Assembly: GCA_026417815.1 (NCBI GenBank)
Contig: JAOACN010000728.1
Span: forward strand, 1-10,030
Direction: 5' to 3'
DNA length: 10,030 nt
Source: Chloroflexaceae bacterium
Lineage (GTDB): Bacteria; Chloroflexota; Chloroflexia; Chloroflexales; Chloroflexaceae
The notes below the pieces were generated by a model, which did no database searches, was not told where the DNA came from, and saw only the letters and a list, made by a program, of their open reading frames with translations. A program made the translations under genes and the position numbers. Below, piece by piece: positions 1 through 6,273 of this stretch (the first letter of the stretch is position 1; each line of letters starts with the position of its first letter).

Positions 1-300
1 GTTGGAGCAGATGCAAGCCACCTTCGGCCCGGCCACGCCCCCGGCGGTCACTGCCGGTCTGGCCGAGGCCCGCGAGGCCCTGACCCGTGCCGAGACCGAA
101 CTTGCCGCGCTTGAGGCCCCCCCTCCCGCCGTTGATCCCGCCGAGGTGCGCCGGCTCCAGGAGGAAATCGCGCGCCAGCAGCAGATCATCGCCCAGTTGG
201 AGCAGATGCAGGCCACCTTCGGCCCGGCCACGCCCCCGGCGGTCACCACCGGTCTGGCCGAGGCCCGCGAGGCCCTGGCCCGCGCCGAAGCGGCCCTCGC
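1..300 (+). repeat. 195-bp in-frame tandem repeat within the FHA gene
   Basis: One unit spans 1-195 and a second begins at 196. Over the first 82 bases the two copies differ at only three positions, then diverge from about base 290. The period is 65 codons, so it repeats the coiled-coil segment in frame. Near identity suggests recent duplication or ongoing homogenisation. The window begins at a unit boundary, so further copies may lie upstream. Confidence 0.85.
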
Positions 301-703
301 CGCGCTGGGGGCAACCCCTGCCCCCGCCGCCCCTGCGCCAGTGGTCGCGGCGCCGCCTCCGCCTCCGCCGACCCCCACCGGCCCGCGCCTGGTCGTCGAA
401 GAGAGTGGTGCGGTCTTGCCCCTGCCCCTGGACAAAACCGAGATCATCATCGGCCGTGAAGATCCTGTGAGCAACATCTTCCCCGAAATCGATCTCACCC
501 CTTACGGCGGCGAGATGGGCGGCGTGAGCCGCCAGCACGCCCGCCTGAGCCGCGCTGGCGGGCAGTGGACGATCACTGATCTCAACAGCACCAACTACAC
601 CCGGCTCAACGGCGCGCGCCTGGAGCCGAATGTCCCTACCCCCATCAGCGATGGCGCCCGTGTGCAGTTCGGGCGGGTCGTGGTCATCGTGCATCTCATC
701 TGA
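2..703 (+). CDS. FHA-domain protein with coiled-coil repeats, C-terminal part (5' truncated)
   Basis: The gene is cut by the left edge, and the first visible codon (TTG at 2) is an internal Leu rather than a start. Residues 1-100 are Glu/Gln/Ala-rich and heptad-like, made of a 65-residue repeat (LEQMQATFGPATPPAVT...) seen one full time and then partly again, which predicts a coiled coil. A Pro/Ala linker (about 104-127) leads to a C-terminal forkhead-associated domain (about 128-233). FHA hallmarks are visible: IIGRED (Gly151-Arg152), VSRQHARL (Ser176, His179) and LNSTNYTRLNG (Asn195, Asn203-Gly204). The last motif has Tyr where the usual NSTNGT form has Gly. FHA domains bind phosphothreonine peptides, so a scaffold or signalling partner of a Ser/Thr kinase is likely; this is family knowledge. 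The missing N-terminus may hold other domains. The gene ends at TGA 701-703 and is followed by a terminator-like hairpin. Confidence 0.85.
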   Translation: MEQMQATFGPATPPAVTAGLAEAREALTRAETELAALEAPPPAVDPAEVRRLQEEIARQQQIIAQLEQMQATFGPATPPAVTTGLAEAREALARAEAALAALGATPAPAAPAPVVAAPPPPPPTPTGPRLVVEESGAVLPLPLDKTEIIIGREDPVSNIFPEIDLTPYGGEMGGVSRQHARLSRAGGQWTITDLNSTNYTRLNGARLEPNVPTPISDGARVQFGRVVVIVHLI

Positions 704-720
704 GATGCCTGCGGGAGGGT

Positions 721-756
721 CTGGGAGGGCCCGGCCCTCCCAGGAACTTCCTTTTT
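721..756 (+). terminator. Probable intrinsic terminator of the FHA gene
   Basis: A perfect 11-bp inverted repeat, CTGGGAGGGCC (721-731) and GGCCCTCCCAG (733-743), is followed by a short T-run (752-756). It sits 18 bases after the FHA stop codon. The stem is almost loopless (1 base as drawn; a few pairs would open in RNA), and the T-run begins 8 bases after it, so efficiency is uncertain. Confidence 0.5.
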
Positions 757-789
757 CATTTCGTTGGATGCCGTGAAGTTACGGCGGTT

Positions 790-829
790 GGAGGGGCGTG
801 GGGAAACCCAGGTTTCCCCGCGCCCCTCC
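790..829. repeat. Palindromic intergenic repeat, copy 1 (family GGGGCGTGGGGAAACC)
   Basis: Arms 790-808 and 811-829 pair over 19 bases with a single G/T wobble and a 2-base centre. It lies between the convergent FHA and kinase genes, where it may also serve as a bidirectional 3'-end structure. The same region holds another perfect 9-bp stem, GCCTCCCCC (863-871) with GGGGGAGGC (876-884). The rest of 704-951 shows no gene. Confidence 0.75.
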
Positions 830-951
830 CTTACCCTCCCCCGCCGGACGAGGGAATCAGGCGCCTCCCCCGCCGGGGGGAGGCTGGGAGGAGGGCTGAT
901 CCCGGCGAGCGGTAACGCGCCTGTGACACTATCTCTTCTGACCTTCACTCC

Positions 952-2488
952 TCATCTCCCCGGCAAGGCAAACCACACTGTCGTGCCCTGGCCGGGCGCG
1001 CTGTTCGCCCCGATCTGCCCGCCCATCGCCGTGATCAGCGCCTTCGCGATCGACAGACCCAGCCCGGCGTTGCCGCTGGCCCGTCCGCGGGCCGGGTCAA
1101 CCCGGTAGAAGCGCTCGAAGATGTGCGGCAGATGCTCCGCCGCGATCCCGCTCCCCGTATCGGTTACCCTGAAGCGCACCTCGCGGCCCTGGGGTGTGGC
1201 CGCAAGCGTAATCCTCCCGCCGGACGGCGTGTGCCGCAGGGCGTTGTCGAGCATGATCAACAGCACCTGCCGCAGCCGGTCCGCATCGGCGCAAACCGTT
1301 CCGTTCGCCTCCTCCAGCGTCACGGTCACGCCTCGTTCCGCGCCAAGGCGCGCCACCTGGCGCTGAATCTCGGCCAGAAAAGGCGCGACGTCCACCGGCG
1401 CGAGGGTCAGTGGCAACTGGCCGCTGTCGAGCCGCGACAGCGTGAGCAGGTCATCCACCAGCCGCCGCATATGATCGCTCTCGGCGAGCACGTCGCCGAG
1501 CAACTCCCGCTGGTCGGCGTCCTCGGGCCTGACGTTGCGTAGCGCGACCTCGGCGCTGGCGCGGATCAGCGTCAGCGGGGTACGCAGTTCGTGGCTGGCG
1601 CTGGCAATGAACCGCTGCTGGCGCTCCCAGGCCGCCTGCGCCGGGCGCAACGCCCGCCCCGCCAGCCACCAGCTCGCTCCACCCAGCAACACCATGCTCA
1701 GGCTGCCCAGGACGAGCAAACCCAGGGCCAGTTGCCAGAGTACCCGATCCTGGTCGCTCAGCACCCGCCCCAGTTGCAGCGCCGCCGGCCCATCGGGGCG
1801 CGTCAGGCGGTAGGTCAGCAGGCGCACCCGCTGCCCGTCGCTCAGGCTCACCGTGCGCTGGTCGCTGCCCTGGCTCAACGCCGCCTCCAGGGCCTGCCGA
1901 TCCGGGCTGAGCGGCGCCGTGGTCGGGTTGGGGTCAAAGAGCAGCGCGCCCGTTGCGTCGAGCGGCAGCACGAAGATCGCCGCCAGTTCGCCGTCATAGG
2001 CCAGCGGCGTCGTTGTCGCCGGGGGCGTCGGCAGGGGTGTCCCTTCCTCGCGGCGCCGCTTCTCCCCCTCGGCGGCAAGGATGGCCCCGCTGGACCGCTC
2101 CACGATCACCTCCGCCCCATCGGCGAAGCGCACCTCGTACACCTCCCGGCCGTTTTTCTCCTCGCGCTCGACTCGCTCGGGAACGCCGCCGCCGCGATGG
2201 GCCACCGCTCGCGCCATGGCCTCGGCTTCTGAAATCGGCCCCGCGGCCCGATAGGGCAACAGACCCGGCTCGTCGCGGATGAGCGACCAGTCCCGGTCTG
2301 CCGAGACCAGATCGGCGGGCAGGGGCGCGTTGAGGGCGTGAAACTCGTGGGCCATTTTGTGCCGCAGGGCCAGGTCGGTTACCTGCTGGAAGTAGCGCGC
2401 TACTACCAGATAGCTTCCGCCACCCACCAGCGCCACCAGCACCAGCGCTGCCAGGGTATAGAGCAAGGTCAGTTGGAGCCGCAAACCT

Positions 2489-2496
<8 letters not shown>
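952..2496 (-). CDS. Membrane sensor histidine kinase with extracytoplasmic PepSY-like domain
   Basis: The 514-residue protein has a TM helix at about 10-35, an extracytoplasmic region at 36-252, a second TM helix at about 254-280, and then almost directly the catalytic core with little room for a HAMP linker. The H-box is SASHELRTPL (phosphoacceptor His302), the N-box is LDNALRHTPSGG (Asn418), the G1 box is VTDTGSGI (Asp446), the F-box is HIFERFYR and the G2 box is GNAGLGLSIAKAL. Residues 88-141 look like a PepSY domain (ISEAEAMARAV...VYEVRFADG...SGAIL) and may be the sensory part. The ATG at 2496 overlaps the regulator's stop by 8 bp and has a GGAGG Shine-Dalgarno (2503-2507 on this strand), so the pair is translationally coupled. 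Autophosphorylation on His302 and transfer to the regulator's Asp51 are inferred from the families. The signal is unknown. Confidence 0.93.
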
Positions 2497-3172
<676 letters not shown>

Positions 3173-3234
3173 CGCCGTCTTCCATCCTTCCGCCTGGCTC
3201 GGGACCGCCAGGTGCCTCGCGCACGGGAGGCCCG

Positions 3235-3294
3235 GAGGGGCGAAGCCCCTCAAAGTCCGGTTCCGGTGCGGCTTCACCGGGCCGCACCGGAACG
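3235..3294. repeat. Double-hairpin intergenic repeat, copy A
   Basis: The first stem is GAGGGGC (3235-3241), GAA loop, GCCCCTC (3245-3251). The second is a perfect 13-bp stem, GTTCCGGTGCGGC (3260-3272) and GCCGCACCGGAAC (3281-3293), with the loop TTCACCGG. The unit recurs at 3463-3540 with its loop in the opposite orientation. It lies in the regulator's leader region. Confidence 0.8.
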
Positions 3295-3348
3295 GGAAAT
3301 CCTGCGGCCTCCGCCACCCCCGCCGAGACCAAGTCTCGTTGTGACATT

Positions 3349-3354
3349 AGCATA
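3349..3354 (-). promoter_or_regulatory. Possible -10 element for the regulator/kinase operon
   Basis: On the minus strand TATGCT lies in an AT-richer pocket just downstream of the TTGGAA cluster (relative to transcription of the regulator). No good -35 hexamer sits 17 bases away; the TTGGAA repeats occupy that region, as expected for an activator-dependent promoter. This is a tentative inference. Confidence 0.3.
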
Positions 3355-3361
3355 CCCGATC

Positions 3362-3412
3362 AAGATTGGAAAAAGATTGGAACATTGAACGGGTCTTCCA
3401 AGGAAGTTCCAA
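3362..3412. promoter_or_regulatory. Candidate response-regulator operator: four TTGGAA half-sites
   Basis: TTGGAA occurs at 3366-3371 and 3377-3382 inside an 11-bp direct repeat of AAGATTGGAA. Its reverse complement TTCCAA occurs at 3396-3401 and 3407-3412, again 11 bp apart. Two same-strand pairs, each spaced one helical turn and facing each other, sit in the middle of the divergent region between the regulator and the PepSY gene. OmpR-family regulators usually bind direct repeats at this spacing. An imperfect seventh-of-ten match (AACATTGAAC, 3381-3390) lies between the pairs. Confidence 0.6.
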
Positions 3413-3420
3413 AACCTATC

Positions 3421-3437
3421 CGGTACCTTACGTACCG
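3421..3437. repeat. Short inverted repeat near the divergent operator
   Basis: CGGTAC (3421-3426) and GTACCG (3432-3437) are perfect 6-bp arms around CTTAC. It lies just downstream of the TTGGAA cluster, toward the PepSY gene. It could be a second protein site or chance. Confidence 0.35.
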
Positions 3438-3462
3438 ACACTTCTCCGTTCAGGGGAAGCTC

Positions 3463-3540
3463 GGAGGGGCAAAGCCCCCCGCAAACCCGGTTCCGGTGCG
3501 GCGCGGTGAAGCCGCACCAGAACGGGGGCCGCAGGCCCCC
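3463..3540. repeat. Double-hairpin intergenic repeat, copy B, plus a third stem
   Basis: GGGGC (3466-3470), AAA, GCCCC (3474-3478) is followed by GTTCCGGTGCGGC (3490-3502) pairing with GCCGCACCAGAAC (3511-3523, one mismatch). A third stem is GGGGGCC (3524-3530), GCA, GGCCCCC (3534-3540). Compared with copy A, the central loop reads as its reverse complement (GCGGTGAA against TTCACCGG). It would lie in the 5' leader of the PepSY gene. Confidence 0.8.
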
Positions 3541-3590
3541 ATAATCCTTGCCAGGACACCGTGTTGTTGTAGTTAAGGAGGAATCCACCC

Positions 3591-4187
3591 ATGAGTCAGC
3601 GTCTTGCCCTGGTCATCGCCGCTGCCGTGACCGCGTTCATTCTGGTTGTCGTGGGCGCGTTGAGCGTCTATCTGAGTGCCGCTACCAGCCAGACGGCGAG
3701 CGCGCTCCCGGCGAGTGCTGCCACCGCGACCCCCGCGCCTGCCACCGCTACCCTCGACCCCACCGTGGAGGCGCTGCTGCGCGAGCGCGAAGCCGCCTAC
3801 CAGGCGGCCCTGGCCGAAGCCAATGCGCGCCTGGAGGCCGCCAATGCCCAGATTGCCAGCGCCAATCAACAACTCGCCAGTGCCACTCAGGCTCAGACAT
3901 CCAGCAACGTATCCGGGAGCACGGTCTCGGTCGCGGCGCCAGCCGCCGTCGCGGCGATCGGCGAGCAACAGGCTATCGCCATAGCGCAACGCTACTACGG
4001 CGGCCAGGTCGTCGCCGTTGAACGCGAGACCGAGCACGGCGCGCTGGTCTACGACGTGAAGTTCAGCGACCGGAGCTCCGTCTACGTTGACGCGGCCACC
4101 GGCCAGGTTGTCTACGCCAGGATAGCCGCTGGCGGCGATGGCGACGACCGGTTCCAGGGCGAGCGCCACGATGAGCACGATGACTGA
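3591..4187 (+). CDS. Membrane-anchored PepSY-domain protein
   Basis: The 198-residue protein has an N-terminal TM anchor or uncleaved signal (about 7-30), a Thr/Ala/Pro linker, and an Ala/Glu/Gln-rich helix likely to form a coiled coil (58-100). A C-terminal PepSY domain follows (about 122-178: IGEQQAIAIAQRYYGG...LVYDVKFSD...VDAATGQVVY), then an acidic/His tail (GDGDDRFQGERHDEHDD) that might bind metal. A strong AAGGAGG Shine-Dalgarno (3575-3581) lies 9 bases before the ATG. The protein should sit outside the membrane. Its PepSY domain resembles the one in the divergently encoded kinase, including a shared VERE...G..VY.V.F.D pattern. PepSY domains are linked to protease inhibition and to envelope redox or metal proteins; no specific role can be assigned. 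A sensory partner of the kinase or a regulated target are both possible. Confidence 0.87.
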   Translation: MSQRLALVIAAAVTAFILVVVGALSVYLSAATSQTASALPASAATATPAPATATLDPTVEALLREREAAYQAALAEANARLEAANAQIASANQQLASATQAQTSSNVSGSTVSVAAPAAVAAIGEQQAIAIAQRYYGGQVVAVERETEHGALVYDVKFSDRSSVYVDAATGQVVYARIAAGGDGDDRFQGERHDEHDD

Positions 4188-4225
4188 TACCTGGCCGTGG
4201 CTTCCCCCGGCACACCCACCGGCAG

Positions 4226-4253
4226 GAGGGCGTGGGGAACCCCGGGTTCCCCA
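4226..4253. repeat. Palindromic intergenic repeat, copy 2
   Basis: TGGGGAACCC (4233-4242) and GGGTTCCCCA (4244-4253) form perfect 10-bp arms with a 1-base centre, after the family's GAGGGCG lead. It lies 46 bases downstream of the PepSY stop and could act as a 3'-end structure. Confidence 0.7.
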
Positions 4254-4336
4254 CTGGCCCGCCGGTGTTGGGGCGCGTGCCGCCCTGGCGGGCCGGGGCA
4301 CGGCAAAGGCCGGGTTCCCCCCGCCAGCAAGTGCCG

Positions 4337-4365
4337 GGAGGGGCGTGGGGAAGCTCAGATTCCCC
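4337..4365. repeat. Palindromic intergenic repeat, copy 3 (degenerate)
   Basis: The lead GGGGCGTGGGGAA is intact, but only GGGGAA (4347-4352) pairs with TTCCCC (4360-4365) around GCTCAGA. It looks like a decayed member of the family. Confidence 0.55.
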
Positions 4366-4367
4366 TA

Positions 4368-4387
4368 TTCTAAGATTAGAAAAGGAG
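4368..4387 (+). promoter_or_regulatory. Palindrome and Shine-Dalgarno before the small membrane protein
   Basis: TTCTAA (4368-4373) and TTAGAA (4376-4381) form a perfect inverted repeat that runs straight into the Shine-Dalgarno AAAGGAG (4381-4387), 8 bases before the ATG at 4396. TCTAA occurs again at 4388-4392 after the Shine-Dalgarno. The AT-rich palindrome stands out from the surrounding GC and could be an operator or a translation-modulating hairpin. Confidence 0.4.
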
Positions 4388-4395
4388 TCTAAATA

Positions 4396-4767
4396 ATGAC
4401 CAGAGAACGGCATCCCGCCCGTGCCACAGGCGTCCCTGCGGTCAAGGCGCTGATCACCGTCGCCTCCCTCGCTGGCGTCCTGGCAGGCTGGGCCTTCCTG
4501 AGCGCCCCGCCGCCCGCTACGGCGCTCTCCGTTGCGTCCACGGGCGCTACGGCGCAGACCGCTCCGCCCCCGGCGTGGTTGCTGAGCGAACCGCAGATTC
4601 CCACGTTGCCGCCCGTGGCCACGGTACGGTCACTGCCAGCGGCAGCCACCCCGCCGCTGATTGCGTCGAATGCAGCCCCGGCGGTCGGCCAGGCAACCTC
4701 CGCGGGCCTGCCAGGCGCCTCTGCGGTCCAACCTGCGCCTATCACAGTGACCCGTTCGTCGCGCTGA
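4396..4767 (+). CDS. Small single-pass Ala/Pro-rich membrane protein, unknown function
   Basis: I do not recognise a family. The 123-residue product has a basic N-terminus (MTRERHPARATG), one hydrophobic helix (about 17-36) and then a low-complexity Ala/Pro/Thr/Val region that should face outward, ending in a basic ITVTRSSR tail. The AAAGGAG Shine-Dalgarno and its place between the PepSY and apbE genes support it as real. It contains STGATAQT (48-55), one position away from the [S/T]GA[S/T]xT motif that ApbE enzymes flavinylate (Gln where Thr is expected). No FMN-binding fold is visible and the region is low-complexity, so the similarity may be chance. A small anchor or assembly subunit of the neighbouring redox module is a reasonable guess only. 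Confidence 0.65.
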   Translation: MTRERHPARATGVPAVKALITVASLAGVLAGWAFLSAPPPATALSVASTGATAQTAPPPAWLLSEPQIPTLPPVATVRSLPAAATPPLIASNAAPAVGQATSAGLPGASAVQPAPITVTRSSR

Positions 4768-4810
4768 TTATGGCTGCGCCTCACCGCGACGGGAATGAGA
4801 AAGGACGTTT

Positions 4811-4833
4811 CCTGGAGGGCGCAGCCCTCCAGG
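4811..4833. repeat. GCA-triloop hairpin after the small membrane protein gene
   Basis: CCTGGAGGGC (4811-4820) and GCCCTCCAGG (4824-4833) form a perfect 10-bp stem closed by GCA, 44 bases after the stop. It has no T-run, so it is more likely a 3'-end stabiliser or repeat than a canonical terminator. Confidence 0.7.
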
Positions 4834-4846
4834 ACCCTCCCACGGG

Positions 4847-4929
4847 GAGGGGCGCGGGGAAATCCCCGGAAGACGTGGTCCTCCCGATCCTCCCACGGGC
4901 AGGGGCATGGGGAAACCTGGTTTCTCCCG
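4847..4929. repeat. Palindromic intergenic repeat, copies 4 and 5 (degenerate)
   Basis: Copy 4 has the lead GGGGCGCGGGGAAATCCCC (from 4848) with only 5-bp arms. Copy 5 is GGGGCATGGGGAAACC (4902-4917) followed by GGTTTCTCCC (4919-4928), with one arm mismatch. Further on, GGGGCC (4979-4984), GCA, GGCCCC (4988-4993) is another triloop hairpin. No gene is seen in 4768-5051. Confidence 0.6.
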
Positions 4930-5051
4930 TAGCTCTCCTTTGTCACTTACCGCGGCTTCCGCTGGGAGGAGGTTCGGAGGGGCCGCAGGCCCCCGCAACC
5001 CCCGCCAGGGGCAACGTGACAACGTAGAATGAGCAAGCCTGAGTGTCACCT

Positions 5052-5978
5052 ATGCTCACCCACACCTTCCGCGCCATGGGCAGCCAGATCCTGGCCGTGA
5101 TCGAGGCGCCCGTCGCCATCGCCCAACCGGCTCTGGCGGGCCTCCGCGAAGTTTTCGCGAGCTGGGAGGCAATTCTCAGCCGCTTCCGGCCCGACAGCGA
5201 GTTGAGCCTTCTGAACAACTCCCAACGCGAGTGGCTCGCCGTCAGCCCCACGCTGGCCGAAGTTATCGCTCTGGCCCTGCGCGGCGCCGCGATGACCGGC
5301 GGCCTGGTGACGCCGCTGGTGCTGGAGGCGTTGGAACACGCTGGCTACGACCGCGACTTTACCCGCATTGCCGACGGGGCCTTGCCCGCGGCCGCGTTGC
5401 CTGTCCACCCGGTCGCTGACTGGCGCTGCATCAGCGTGGATCCGCTACACGGCAGCGTGAGTCGCCCGTCTGGAATGCGTCTCGACCTGGGGGGCGTGGC
5501 CAAGGGGTGGGCCGCCGAACGAGCCGCGCGCCTGATCGCCCACCATGGGCCGGCCCTGGTTGATGTCGGCGGCGACATCGCCGTCAGCGGCCCGCGCCGC
5601 GACGGCGCCGCCTGGCCCATCGGCGTGCAGGACCCCCGTGGCGGCGCCGATCCCCTGGCCGTCCTGCTGATCGCCTCCGGCGGCGTGGCAACCTCCGGGC
5701 GCGATTACCGGCGCTGGCGCCAGGGTCACGTCGAGCGCCATCACATCATCGATCCGCGTGCCGGCGTACCCGCCGAGACCGACCTGCTCAGCGTGACCGT
5801 GGTGGCCCGAAGCGTTACCGACGCCGAGATCGCCGCCAAAGCCGCGCTGATCCTGGGAAGCGTCGCCGGCCTGTCCTGGCTGCATGCGCGCCCCTGGCTG
5901 GCCGGCCTCCTGGTTCGCGACGATGGCGCCGTGTTGCACACCCCGACGCTCGAGTCGTTTTTATGGAAGCGAGCGTAG
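5052..5978 (+). CDS. apbE: ApbE-family FAD:protein FMN transferase
   Basis: The 308-residue protein matches ApbE over its full length: FRAMGSQ near the N-terminus, FRPDSELSLLN (45-55), LDLGGVAKGWAAE (145-156), VDVGGDIAVSG (170-180), GVATSGRDYRRW (211-222), HHIIDPRAG (230-238) and SVTDAEIAAKAALILG (254-269). The family uses FAD and Mg2+ to attach FMN through a phosphoester bond to Thr/Ser of exported or membrane redox proteins. The last motif reads DAEIAAK rather than the classic ADALAT that carries a metal ligand; I recall this as a natural variant. No signal peptide or lipobox is visible, so it may act in the cytoplasm or on the inner membrane face. The start is either ATG 5052 (chosen) or in-frame GTG 5043; neither has a clear Shine-Dalgarno. 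The downstream heme membrane protein suggests a redox complex, but its flavin acceptor is not evident here. Confidence 0.92.
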   Translation: MLTHTFRAMGSQILAVIEAPVAIAQPALAGLREVFASWEAILSRFRPDSELSLLNNSQREWLAVSPTLAEVIALALRGAAMTGGLVTPLVLEALEHAGYDRDFTRIADGALPAAALPVHPVADWRCISVDPLHGSVSRPSGMRLDLGGVAKGWAAERAARLIAHHGPALVDVGGDIAVSGPRRDGAAWPIGVQDPRGGADPLAVLLIASGGVATSGRDYRRWRQGHVERHHIIDPRAGVPAETDLLSVTVVARSVTDAEIAAKAALILGSVAGLSWLHARPWLAGLLVRDDGAVLHTPTLESFLWKRA

Positions 5979-5988
5979 CTGAAGGACC

Positions 5989-6233
5989 GGGGTATGGAGA
6001 AATCCGGGTTGCCCGGACCCTCCAACCAGCGTCCGTTTTCCGGAGCCCTCCCATCGGGCCGGGGCGTGGGGAAACCCGGGTTCCTCACACCCGCGTGGCA
6101 GGGTCGCAATTCGCCGGCCCGCAGCGGGCAGGGGCATGGGGAAACCCGGTTTCCCCACACCCTCGAAGCAGAGTTGCGATTCACCGGTTCTGTAGCGGGC
6201 CGGGGCGTGGGGAAACCCGGGTTCCCCATTCCT
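5989..6233. repeat. Array of four palindromic repeats at 70-72-bp spacing
   Basis: Cores begin at 5989 (GGGGTATGGAG), 6061 (GGGGCGTGGGG), 6131 (GGGGCATGGGG) and 6202 (GGGGCGTGGGG), giving steps of 72, 70 and 71. Each core continues as a near-palindrome such as GGGGAAACCCGGTTTCCCC (copy at 6131). The stretches between cores are also related: after the second and third cores both hold GCAG.GT.GC.ATTC.CCGG followed by AGCGGGC. So these are degenerate tandem duplications of a unit of about 71 bp, filling most of the apbE-to-reductase gap. Confidence 0.8.
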
Positions 6234-6273
6234 CTCCAGTCGCCCGGTTTTGCATCAGTTCAGGAGCATGACC

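Noticed and set aside
1591..2232. 213-residue plus-strand ORF
   Set aside because: It lies wholly inside the sensor kinase gene on the other strand; Arg/Gln/Pro-rich shadow without domain.
3173..3277. N-terminal extension of the response regulator to ATG 3277
   Set aside because: The 35 extra codons run through the hairpin repeat and precede a canonical receiver start MRVLVIEDD with its own Shine-Dalgarno.
5741..6229. Minus-strand ORFs with repeated GNPGFPTP peptides
   Set aside because: The peptide pattern is just translation of the palindromic DNA repeats; similar fragments arise at every copy.
5989..6233. CRISPR array
   Set aside because: Spacing is regular, but the cores are divergent palindromes, the intervening segments are related to one another rather than unique, and no cas gene is near.
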